DNA of 9,199 bases from JBOCEF01 sp047610385 (GTDB lineage: Bacteria; Pseudomonadota; Alphaproteobacteria; Rhodobacterales; Rhodobacteraceae), in assembly GCA_047610385.1 (NCBI GenBank), contig JBLGAC010000078.1, positions 1 through 9,199 of the forward strand, given 5' to 3'. Both the position numbers and the translations under genes were made by a program. Positions 1 to 6,399 of the stretch are shown one piece after another. Within the stretch, counting starts at the first letter, position 1; every line of letters starts with the position of its first letter. A model generated the notes under the pieces. The model was not told where the DNA came from. It saw nothing but the letters and a program-made list of their open reading frames with translations, and made no database searches.

Positions 1-29
1 GGGGCAGGTAAGCTCATGATTCTGAATGC

Positions 30-58
30 TTAGTGAACTATTAGTTAAAATTTATAAC
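30..58 (+). promoter_or_regulatory. Candidate promoter and operator of the efflux operon
   Basis: AACTA (36-40) and TAGTT (42-46) are a perfect inverted repeat around T41. The symmetry extends imperfectly to 34-48 (TGAACTATTAGTTAA, 6 of 7 positions matched per arm). TATAAC at 53-58 is one base from the -10 consensus, and the operator-like repeat falls where the -35 box and spacer would be. The hexamer 17 bases upstream (TTAGTG, 30-35) is a poor -35 match, as expected of a regulated promoter. RND pump operons are often repressed by TetR/AcrR or MarR-family proteins binding such repeats, but no regulator gene is visible here. The site could equally serve a leftward gene beyond the window. Confidence 0.4.
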
Positions 59-236
59 CTGCTGCAGCGGCCCGGCAGCCTGCCTGGCGACCCGCGTTCC
101 ACCCCGGCAGCAGGGGCCAACGACATGCCGCAGGCCCTGCCGCGACAGTGGGCACAGCGGCGTTGGATGATTTCCTGTTGAAAATTCTTTGGCTCGGATA
201 ACGTTTACCCTCAGACGCTTCTTGCCTCGATCATTC

Positions 237-241
237 AGGGG
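237..241 (+). promoter_or_regulatory. Ribosome binding site of the RND adaptor gene
   Basis: AGGGG sits 11 bases before the ATG at 253. The spacing is slightly long but usable. It supports this ATG as the start, since the next residues form a typical N-terminal hydrophobic export segment. Confidence 0.55.
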
Positions 242-252
242 AACGCCGCCAT

Positions 253-1362
253 ATGGCATCGCTGCTGCGCCAGCTACTGGCCCTCGCTTTCATCACCGCC
301 GCGGCCGCTTGGGCGATCATGAGCCAGCAGAGCGCCGGCGACGACGCCGCAACCGCCAGCCGCGCCCGCCCCGCCCCAGTGGTGGAGGTGGAGCCTGCAC
401 GCATCGCGCGCGTGGAGCGTTCGGTGTCCGCGGTGGGCACCGGACGGGCGCGCCGATCCGTCGAATTGCGGCCGGTTGATGCGGGCCGCGTGCTCAACAT
501 CGCGTTCGCGTCTGGCGATCTGGTGGCAGAGGGGGCCGCGCTGGTGACCCTTGATTCGGCGTCCGAGGTGGCGGCATTGGCCGAGGCTGAGGCCGGGCTT
601 GAAGAAACCCGCGCCGCGTATGCTCGCGCTGAGGCGCTGCAAAAACAAGGCCGCGTCACCGGCCAATCCTTCGAAGGGGCCCGCGCCGATCTGCTGCGTG
701 CCGAGGCCAGGCTCGGGCTTGCGCGCGCCGACCTTGAAGAACGCGTGATCCGCGCGCCCTTTGCCGGGCTGGTCGGCCTGACCGATCTGACCGAAGGCGC
801 GCTGGTCGGCCGCGACACCGCCATCGCCACCCTTGAGGACCTGAGCGTCCTGCGCGTTGAATTCCGCACCCCAGAGCGATTTTTTGCTGAGATCGCGTTG
901 GGTGATCAGGTGCGGGTCGAAACCACGATCCATCCCGGCGAAACCTTCGAAGGCCGCGTGGTCGCGATCGACCGGCGGGTGGATGAAACCTCACGCGCGT
1001 TCCGGGTGCGCGCTGAAATCCCCAATCCTGACCTCAAGCTGCCCTCGGGCCTGTTTCTGCGCGTGTCGCTGGTGTTCGACGCGCGCGATGGTGTGGTGGC
1101 GCCCGAACAGGCGGTGACGGTCGAAGGCGACGGCGCGTATGTTTATGTGGTGGACGCGGACGGAAAGGTCGAACGCCGCGCCGTCGTGATCGGCCAGCGC
1201 CGCGATGGCATGGCTGAGACGATCAGCGGCTTGGCCGCGGGCGAAAACGTCGTGACCCGCGGCATCCAAAAAGTGTCCGACGGCACCAAGGTGCGCCTGC
1301 CGGGCGACGTGCCCCCCCAAAAACCCGGCAAACCTGATGCAGCGGGAGCGCCCCGGTCATGA
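253..1362 (+). CDS. RND efflux periplasmic adaptor (membrane fusion protein)
   Basis: This 369-residue protein is the periplasmic adaptor that links an inner-membrane RND pump to an outer-membrane channel. Residues 4-23 are a hydrophobic N-terminal helix acting as signal peptide or anchor. There is no cysteine, so it is not a lipoprotein. Residues about 70-102 and 166-196 form the split lipoyl-like domain (second half begins VIRAPFAGLVG). They flank a short alpha-helical hairpin at about 103-164, rich in Ala, Glu and Arg with heptad character. A beta-barrel follows at about 200-275, containing the family hallmark NPDLKLPSGLFLRVSL (258-273). A membrane-proximal domain covers about 280-350, and a Pro-rich tail ends the protein. 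The stop overlaps the permease start by 4 bases, indicating translational coupling. The family is clear; the substrate is not. Confidence 0.93.
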   Translation: MASLLRQLLALAFITAAAAWAIMSQQSAGDDAATASRARPAPVVEVEPARIARVERSVSAVGTGRARRSVELRPVDAGRVLNIAFASGDLVAEGAALVTLDSASEVAALAEAEAGLEETRAAYARAEALQKQGRVTGQSFEGARADLLRAEARLGLARADLEERVIRAPFAGLVGLTDLTEGALVGRDTAIATLEDLSVLRVEFRTPERFFAEIALGDQVRVETTIHPGETFEGRVVAIDRRVDETSRAFRVRAEIPNPDLKLPSGLFLRVSLVFDARDGVVAPEQAVTVEGDGAYVYVVDADGKVERRAVVIGQRRDGMAETISGLAAGENVVTRGIQKVSDGTKVRLPGDVPPQKPGKPDAAGAPRS

Positions 1363-4300
1363 CCTTGTCGGAGCTGTCGATCCGCCGCCCGGTTCTGGCC
1401 GCGGTCATGAGCCTGCTGATCGTCGCCGCCGGTCTGATGTCGCTGACCCAACTGCCGGTGCGCGAACTGCCTGACATCGACGCAGCCTCAGTCACCGTGT
1501 CCACCGGATGGCCCGGCGCGGCGCCTGAGGCCGTGGACACCCAGATCACAGAGCGGATCGAAGGCGCGGTGTCCGGCGTGTCGGGGGCTGAACGAATGGA
1601 CAGCACGTCATCCCCGGGCCGCTCACGCACCGTGATCCGGTTTTCTGCGGGCGTGGATGTCGATCAGGCCACCAACGATGTGCGCGGGGCCGTGTCGCGC
1701 ATCGTCGGCGCCCTGCCCGACGAGGCGGCAGAACCGCAGGTCTTCAAAAACGACGATGATGATGACCCGATCATGCGCATGGGCGTGATTTCAGACCGGA
1801 TGAACGCCGAGGATCTGACCGACTATGCGGAGCGCTACATCGTCGACCGGTTGGCGACCATCAAGGGCGTCGCCTCGGTCGCGGTCAGCGGGCGGCGCAC
1901 CCCGGCCCTGAGGGTGGAGCTGGACCCAAAGGCCATGGCCGCGCGCGGGCTGACCGCCACCGAAATCATCGACGCAATGGCCGCAGGCAACGTCGAATTG
2001 CCCGCCGGAGAGATCAAATCCGCGACCCGCGTGTTCCAGCTGCGCGCCGACACCCGCCTGTCAGGCCCGCAGGATTTCCGCGATCTGGTGATCAAGGTGG
2101 TGGACGGCGCGCCGGTGCGTCTGGGCGATGTGGCGGTGGTCGAAAAAGGCCCGCTCAATTCCGACAGCACCGTGCGGTCTGAGGGCAAGCCCGCGGTCGG
2201 CATCACCATCCAGCGCCAGTCGCAATCGAATGTGGTGGCGATTTCCGATGCGGTGCGCGCTGAGGTTGCGCGCATCACCCCCGATCTGCCCGCGGGCATG
2301 TCGCTGATCATTTCCTCGGACGACGCGGTGTTCATCCGCTCCTCGATGCAAGAAGTGCTGAAAACCCTTGGCATCGCGGTGGTGCTGGTGGTGCTGGTGA
2401 TCTTTGCGTTCCTGGGGTCTCCGCGTGCCACATTGGCGCCGTTGGTCACGATCCCGGTGTCGCTGATCGGGGCGCTGGCGGGGATTTACCTGCTGGGGTT
2501 CTCGATCAACATCCTGACGCTGTTCGCGCTGATCCTGGCCATCGGGCTGGTGGTCGATGACAGCATCGTGGTGCTGGAGGCATGCCAAAGGCGGGTGGAG
2601 CGCGGCGAGCCCCCTGCCGCCGCCGCCATGCGCGGATCGCGCGCCGTCACCTTTGCGGTGCTGGCGACCACCGCGACGCTGGTGTCGGTGTTCGTGCCGA
2701 TCGGGTTTCTTGAAGGGCAGGTCGGGCGGCTGTTCACCGAATTCGGCGCGGTGCTGTCGATCGCGGTGGTGGTGTCGACCTTCGTGGCGCTGTCGCTGGC
2801 GCCTGCCTTGTGCGCGCGCGTGCTGCGCCAAGGATCGGGCGGAATGATGGAGCGCGCGGCGGGCGCAGGCTTTCATTTCACTGAGAACATCTATCGCGCG
2901 GTGCTGCGCGTGGCGCTGAACGCACCCATCGTGGTGATCGCGCTGGCCGCCGCGGTGGCCGCGGGGGCCTTCTGGCTGAACGACCGCATCCCACAGGAAC
3001 TCGCCCCATCCGAAGACCGCGGCGTGTTCTTCATCGCCGTCACCGCACCGCAGGGCGCCTCAGTCGAATGGACCGACAACGAGGTCCGCGAGGTTGAGCG
3101 CCGGGTGAAGCATCTGGAGGACTCGGGCGAGGCCGTGCGCGTGTTCTCCATCGTTGGCTGGCGCGGCGCCCCGCACCGCGCCTTTGTGGTGGTGCGGCTG
3201 GCCGATTGGGATGATCGCGAACGCAGTTCCCAAGAAATCGTGCGCTCCCTGATCGGGCCGATGACATCGATCCCCGGCGCGCGGGCGTTCCCGATCCAAC
3301 CCTCAGGGCTGGGGCTGCGCGGCGCGCGCACGCCTTTGCAGGTGCTGGTTCTGGGGCCTGATTTTGAAACGGTGCAGGAATGGACCGACCTGCTGCTGAC
3401 CGCCATGCGCGGCGATGAGCGGTTCCTGAACCTCGATTCCAGCTTTTCCCTGACCCAGCCCGAATTGCGGCTGCAGGTGAACCGCGCCGCCGCCGACGAT
3501 CTGGGCGTGCCCGCGCGCGACGTGGCGCTGACCTTGCAAACCTTCTTTGCCGGGCGTGAGGCCCGCGGATACGTGGAAAACGGACGAGAGCGTCCGGTGA
3601 TCCTGCAAGCGGGCGCGGATTTCCGCCGATCAGCCGCTGATCTGGGGGAAATCCATGTGCGGTCCCGCAGATCGGGCGCGCTGATCCCGCTGTCGGCGCT
3701 GGTGACAATGCAAGAGGGGGCCGCGTCGCCGTCGCTGTCGCGGTTTGACCGATTGCCCTCAATCACCATCAGCGGGGCGCTGGCCGACGGGTTTGACATG
3801 GGCAGCGCCATTGACCGCGTTGAAGTCCTTGCCGCCCAGGTCCTGCCCCCCAATGCGCGCATCGCCTATGACGGCCAGACCCGCGAATACGTTGAAACCT
3901 CAGGCGGGGCGATGTGGACCTTCGTGATCGCGCTGATCGTGGTCTATCTGGTGCTGGCCGCGCAGTTCGAAAGCTTTGTCGACCCGGCCGCCATCATGCT
4001 GTCAGTGCCACTGTCGATCACCGGCGCGCTGGCGACGATCTGGTGGCTGGACGCGTCGATGAACATCTACACGCAGATCGGGTTGATATTGCTTGTGGGC
4101 CTCATGGCCAAGAACGGCATCCTGATCGTGGAATACGCCAACCAACTGCGCGACGAAGGCCTGTCCGTGCGCGACGCGGCCCTAGAGGCTTCGGTGGAAC
4201 GGCTGCGCCCGGTGCTGATGACCGTGGTGTCCACAGTGCTGGGCGCGGCACCCTTGGTCTGGGGGTCCGGCGCCGGGTCCGAAGCGCGTGAGGCGATCGG

Positions 4301-4583
4301 CCTGGTGGTGATCGGCGGCTTTGGCAGCGCGTCGATCCTTACGTTGTTCCTGACGCCAGTGCTGTGGGACCGTCTGGCCAGATTGTCGCCTGCCCGCGCG
4401 GCCACCGCCGCCGCGATCGACAAGGCAATGGCCGCCCCCGTCTCGCAGCGCCGCCACGGCCCACGCGCACCCACGGCTGCCGCCATGCCTGCCCCTGCTG
4501 CCACGGCCCCGCCCCCGCCCGAACCGTTCGACGTTTTCGCCAGGCTGGACGCCCCGCCCCAGAAAAACGATCCCGCGCGTTGA
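1359..4583 (+). CDS. RND efflux permease, HAE1 (AcrB-like) family
   Basis: This 1074-residue inner-membrane pump is an H+/substrate antiporter, expected to work as a trimer. It shows the two-fold RND layout. TM1 is at about 12-29 and is followed by a large periplasmic loop. TM2-TM6 lie at about 335-485, and a second periplasmic domain spans about 545-850. TM8-TM12 lie at about 852-1003. The proton-relay aspartates of TM4 are D400 and D401 (GLVVDDSIVVLE), and the TM10 lysine is K918 (GLMAKNGILIVEYAN), matching D407/D408 and K940 of AcrB. The N-terminus (SIRRPVLAAVMSLLIVAAG) is standard. The permease follows the adaptor with an ATGA overlap, and no outer-membrane channel gene follows. An Ala/Pro-rich tail of about 65 residues after TM12 (from about 1011) is longer than in AcrB. 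Drug, solvent, dye or lipid could be the substrate; sequence does not decide. Confidence 0.95.
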   Translation: MTLSELSIRRPVLAAVMSLLIVAAGLMSLTQLPVRELPDIDAASVTVSTGWPGAAPEAVDTQITERIEGAVSGVSGAERMDSTSSPGRSRTVIRFSAGVDVDQATNDVRGAVSRIVGALPDEAAEPQVFKNDDDDDPIMRMGVISDRMNAEDLTDYAERYIVDRLATIKGVASVAVSGRRTPALRVELDPKAMAARGLTATEIIDAMAAGNVELPAGEIKSATRVFQLRADTRLSGPQDFRDLVIKVVDGAPVRLGDVAVVEKGPLNSDSTVRSEGKPAVGITIQRQSQSNVVAISDAVRAEVARITPDLPAGMSLIISSDDAVFIRSSMQEVLKTLGIAVVLVVLVIFAFLGSPRATLAPLVTIPVSLIGALAGIYLLGFSINILTLFALILAIGLVVDDSIVVLEACQRRVERGEPPAAAAMRGSRAVTFAVLATTATLVSVFVPIGFLEGQVGRLFTEFGAVLSIAVVVSTFVALSLAPALCARVLRQGSGGMMERAAGAGFHFTENIYRAVLRVALNAPIVVIALAAAVAAGAFWLNDRIPQELAPSEDRGVFFIAVTAPQGASVEWTDNEVREVERRVKHLEDSGEAVRVFSIVGWRGAPHRAFVVVRLADWDDRERSSQEIVRSLIGPMTSIPGARAFPIQPSGLGLRGARTPLQVLVLGPDFETVQEWTDLLLTAMRGDERFLNLDSSFSLTQPELRLQVNRAAADDLGVPARDVALTLQTFFAGREARGYVENGRERPVILQAGADFRRSAADLGEIHVRSRRSGALIPLSALVTMQEGAASPSLSRFDRLPSITISGALADGFDMGSAIDRVEVLAAQVLPPNARIAYDGQTREYVETSGGAMWTFVIALIVVYLVLAAQFESFVDPAAIMLSVPLSITGALATIWWLDASMNIYTQIGLILLVGLMAKNGILIVEYANQLRDEGLSVRDAALEASVERLRPVLMTVVSTVLGAAPLVWGSGAGSEAREAIGLVVIGGFGSASILTLFLTPVLWDRLARLSPARAATAAAIDKAMAAPVSQRRHGPRAPTAAAMPAPAATAPPPPEPFDVFARLDAPPQKNDPAR

Positions 4584-4598
4584 TCGGCATGCCCGCGC

Positions 4599-4627
4599 TT
4601 GCCAGCATCGCGCCTCTCGCATAACGT
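4599..4627 (+). promoter_or_regulatory. Candidate promoter of the gcv operon
   Basis: TTGCCA (4599-4604) matches the -35 consensus at 5 of 6 positions. It is separated by exactly 17 bases from TAACGT (4622-4627), a weak -10 box with 3 of 6 matches. Transcription would start around 4633-4635, right at the first base pair of the riboswitch P1 stem (4634). The fit of position makes this the best candidate although the -10 is poor. No transcript data support it. Confidence 0.45.
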
Positions 4628-4633
4628 AGTTTC

Positions 4634-4790
4634 ATCGCGACGGGAGAGACCGGTGAAAACCGGCGCCGAAGGAGCAACCGCCCCGGAAACTCTCAGGCCC
4701 AAGGACCGCCGCGATCAAGGACAGCTCTGGAGAGAGGCGCGCAAGCGTCCGCCGAAGGGATAGCGATCTCAGGCAACAGGACAGAGGGGG
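4634..4790 (+). promoter_or_regulatory. Tandem glycine riboswitch (two aptamers)
   Basis: This is a two-aptamer glycine riboswitch in the gcvT leader. Aptamer 1 (4634-4715) is closed by a P1 stem, ATCGCG-A-CGG (4634-4643) with CCGCCGCGAT (4706-4715), with one A-C mismatch. It has a P3a hairpin CCGGT/ACCGG with a GAAA loop (4650-4663). It also carries the conserved GGGAGAG, GCCGAAGGAGCAA (4665-4677), ACTCTCAGG and AAGGAC strings. Aptamer 2 (about 4725-4786) has P1 CTCTG (4725-4729)/CAGAG (4782-4786). Its P3a hairpin GGCGC/GCGTC has a GCAA loop (4736-4749), and it contains GCCGAAGGG (4751-4759), ATCTCAGGCAA and AGGACAGAG. The linker is about 9 bases. Glycine riboswitches upstream of gcv genes usually switch expression on when glycine is high, so induction of glycine breakdown by its substrate is expected. 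The aptamer match is very strong. Confidence 0.95.
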
Positions 4791-4878
4791 CGTCTTTCGA
4801 GGCGGCAGGTTTACCTGCCGTCCGTCATTGACGCCGGGTCCCAGCGCATCGCGCCCCCGGCTTAGGGGGGTAAAGCCG
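4786..4878 (+). promoter_or_regulatory. Expression platform of the glycine riboswitch
   Basis: This segment links the second aptamer to gcvT. It holds a hairpin CGTCT-TTCG-AGGCG (4791-4804), then CGGCAGG-TTTA-CCTGCCG (4803-4820). A longer-loop stem GCCGGG (4833-4838)/CCCGGC (4856-4861) follows. CCCCC (4854-4858) can also pair with the gcvT Shine-Dalgarno run GGGGG (4865-4869) across a 6-base loop, or, as CGCCCCC (4852-4858), with GGGGGCG (4786-4792) at the end of aptamer 2. None of the hairpins is followed by a run of T, so a Rho-independent terminator is not evident. Control at the level of translation initiation is the better reading. These pairings were found by eye and not folded computationally. 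Confidence 0.6.
4865..4870 (+). promoter_or_regulatory. Ribosome binding site of gcvT
   Basis: GGGGGG lies 8 bases before the ATG at 4879. This is good spacing and it decides the start. An in-frame TTG at 4828 would add 17 residues, but it lacks a ribosome binding site and falls inside the riboswitch expression platform. The G-run is complementary to the C-run at 4854-4858, so its access is probably controlled. Confidence 0.75.
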
Positions 4879-6018
4879 ATGGCCGACCATTCAGACGATC
4901 CGCTGAAAATATTGCCGCTTGATGCGCTGCACCGCAGGCTTGGGGCCAAGATGATGGGCTTTGCGGGCTATGACATGCCCGTGCACTACCCCGCGGGCGT
5001 GCTGGCAGAGCACAACGCCTGCCGCACTGGCTGCGCGCTGTTTGATGTCAGCCACATGGGTCAGGTCGCCCTGGTCCCCAAATCGGGCGATGTGGCCGAT
5101 GCGGCGCTGGCGCTGGAGCGTCTGGTCCCCGCCGACATCGCCATCTTAAAGTCCGGGCGCCAGAAATACGCGCTGTTCACCAATGCTGATGGCGCGATTG
5201 AGGATGATCTGATGGTCGCCCATGCCGGTGATCGTCTTGTGCTGGTGGTCAACGCTGGCAACAAGGATGCCGACATGAAGATCCTGTCGGCCATCGAAGA
5301 CGCGGTTGACATCATCCCCATCCCCCGCGCGCTGATCGCCATTCAGGGGCCTTGGTCGCAAGCAGTGCTGGCACGCCTCGGGGCCGACGTGGCGGCCACG
5401 CGGTTCATGGACCGCTTTGATCTCGAATTGCTCGGCCATGCCTGCTGGGCCACAAGGTCGGGCTATACCGGTGAGGACGGGTTTGAGATTTCCTTGCCGC
5501 TGGACGGGGCCGAGGCCATCACCACCGCGCTGATCGAAACAGGCGGCGCTGTGCCTGCCGGTCTTGGCGCCCGCGACAGCCTGCGGCTTGAGGCGGGATT
5601 GTGCCTGCACGGGTCCGACATCGGCCCTGACACCACACCCGTTGAAGCGCAGCTGATGTGGTCGATCCCCAAATCACGCAGGCCAGGGGGCGCCCGCGCA
5701 GGCGGGTTTCCGGGCGCCGACGTGATCTTTGATGAATTGGCCCGCGGCCCCATGCGTCTGCGTGTTGGCATCAAACCTGACGGCCGCGCGCCGGTGCGGG
5801 CGCCCAGCGCGCTATACGCCTCCCCCGACGCCGACGCGCCGATCGGCGAGGTCACGTCCGGCAGCTTTGGCGCATCGGTCGGTGGCCCGGTGGCCATGGG
5901 CTATGTGCTTGCCGCCTATGCCGCCGACAACACCCCGCTTTGGGCCGAGGTCCGCGGCAAGCGCCTGCCGGTCCGCACCGCCCCCCTTCCCTTCGTTCCC
6001 GCCCAGTTCAAACGCTGA
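4879..6018 (+). CDS. gcvT: Glycine cleavage system T protein (aminomethyltransferase)
   Basis: GcvT (379 residues from the ATG at 4879) takes the aminomethyl group from the lipoyl arm of GcvH. It releases ammonia and forms 5,10-methylenetetrahydrofolate. Recognisable family segments are FAGYDMPVHYPAGVLAEH (28-45), the FDVSHMGQV motif (55-63) and the GAIEDDLMV loop (105-113). The acidic pair D109/D110 in that loop corresponds to the catalytic Asp region near D101 of the E. coli enzyme. Also present are ALIAIQGP (151-158), SGYTGEDGFEI (194-204) and GLGARDSLRLEAGLCLHG (228-245). The C-terminal barrel includes GEVTSGSFGASVGGPVAMGYV (323-343). Length is normal for the family. It is the first gene of gcvT-gcvH-gcvP, preceded by the glycine riboswitch. 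The alternative TTG start at 4828 is disfavoured. Confidence 0.96.
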   Translation: MADHSDDPLKILPLDALHRRLGAKMMGFAGYDMPVHYPAGVLAEHNACRTGCALFDVSHMGQVALVPKSGDVADAALALERLVPADIAILKSGRQKYALFTNADGAIEDDLMVAHAGDRLVLVVNAGNKDADMKILSAIEDAVDIIPIPRALIAIQGPWSQAVLARLGADVAATRFMDRFDLELLGHACWATRSGYTGEDGFEISLPLDGAEAITTALIETGGAVPAGLGARDSLRLEAGLCLHGSDIGPDTTPVEAQLMWSIPKSRRPGGARAGGFPGADVIFDELARGPMRLRVGIKPDGRAPVRAPSALYASPDADAPIGEVTSGSFGASVGGPVAMGYVLAAYAADNTPLWAEVRGKRLPVRTAPLPFVPAQFKR

Positions 6019-6030
6019 GAGACCCTGATC

Positions 6031-6393
6031 ATGCTGAAATTCACCGATGACCATGAATGGCTGAAGCTTGAGGGCGACATCCTCACCGTCGGCATCACTG
6101 AGCACGCCTCAGCGCAGCTTGGCGATGTTGTGTTCGTGGAGCTGCCCGAAGAAGGCACCGATGTCGACGCCGGGGATGACGTGGTGACCATTGAATCGGT
6201 CAAAGCGGCATCCGACATCTCCGCCCCCGTGACGGGAGAGATCATTGAGATCAACCACGCCATCGCCGCCACTCCCGCCATGGTCAACGAAGACCCGATG
6301 GGCGAGGGCTGGTTCTTTAAGATGAAGATCGAAGACGCGTCACAGCTGGACGAATTCATGGACGAAGCCGCCTACAAAGATCTGGTGGGCTGA
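6031..6393 (+). CDS. gcvH: Glycine cleavage system H protein (lipoyl carrier)
   Basis: GcvH (120 residues) is the small soluble shuttle whose lipoyl-lysine arm visits the P, T and L proteins. The N-terminus (KFTDDHEWLKLEGD) and GITEHASAQLGDVVFVELPE (21-40) are typical. The lipoylation motif VTIESVKAASDI places the modified lysine at K58 (codon 6202-6204). The conserved ending follows, with NEDPMGEGWFFKMKI (86-100). It is a little shorter than the E. coli protein but complete. It starts 12 bases after the gcvT stop, with the purine run GAGAGA (6017-6022) as a modest ribosome binding site overlapping the gcvT stop. It must be lipoylated by enzymes encoded elsewhere. Confidence 0.97.
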   Translation: MLKFTDDHEWLKLEGDILTVGITEHASAQLGDVVFVELPEEGTDVDAGDDVVTIESVKAASDISAPVTGEIIEINHAIAATPAMVNEDPMGEGWFFKMKIEDASQLDEFMDEAAYKDLVG

Positions 6394-6399
6394 TCCGAA

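Larger units (their letters stand above)
1..252. other. Non-coding region upstream of the efflux operon
   Basis: I see no convincing gene in this stretch. It has two parts. Positions about 20-58 are an AT-rich island in otherwise GC-rich DNA, with an inverted repeat and a TATAAC box listed separately. Positions 59-175 are GC-rich with several small inverted repeats: GGCAG/CTGCC at 74-84 with a 1-base gap, and CCTGCTGC (58-65) complementary to GCAGCAGG (107-114). If transcription starts near 65, the adaptor mRNA has a leader of nearly 190 bases. A leftward ATG lies at 17-15 on the minus strand and could open a divergent gene, for example a regulator, outside the window. Only five codons are visible, with no clear ribosome binding site, so I do not call it. 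Confidence 0.6.

Noticed and set aside
1..17. Possible divergent gene starting with a leftward ATG at 17
   Set aside because: Only five codons are inside the window and there is no clear ribosome binding site, so it cannot be supported.
41..259. 72-codon minus-strand open frame in the leader of the pump operon
   Set aside because: No recognisable domain or convincing ribosome binding site. It overlaps the proposed promoter, and its start overlaps the adaptor start; a chance frame is more likely.
2891..3862. Minus-strand open frame of 323 codons opposite the RND permease, and a similar one at 2061-2876
   Set aside because: Low-complexity Ser/Arg/Thr or His/Arg/Gln-rich translations fully inside the permease gene. 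They are shadows of the codon bias, with no independent ribosome binding site or family match.
4803..4820. Perfect inverted repeat considered as a Rho-independent terminator
   Set aside because: The bases after the stem are TCCGTCATTG, with no T-run, so intrinsic termination is unlikely.
4828..4878. In-frame TTG start that would lengthen GcvT by 17 residues
   Set aside because: No ribosome binding site at the proper distance, Pro/Arg-rich extension unlike GcvT N-termini, and the segment is explained by the riboswitch expression platform. The ATG at 4879 has GGGGGG 8 bases upstream.
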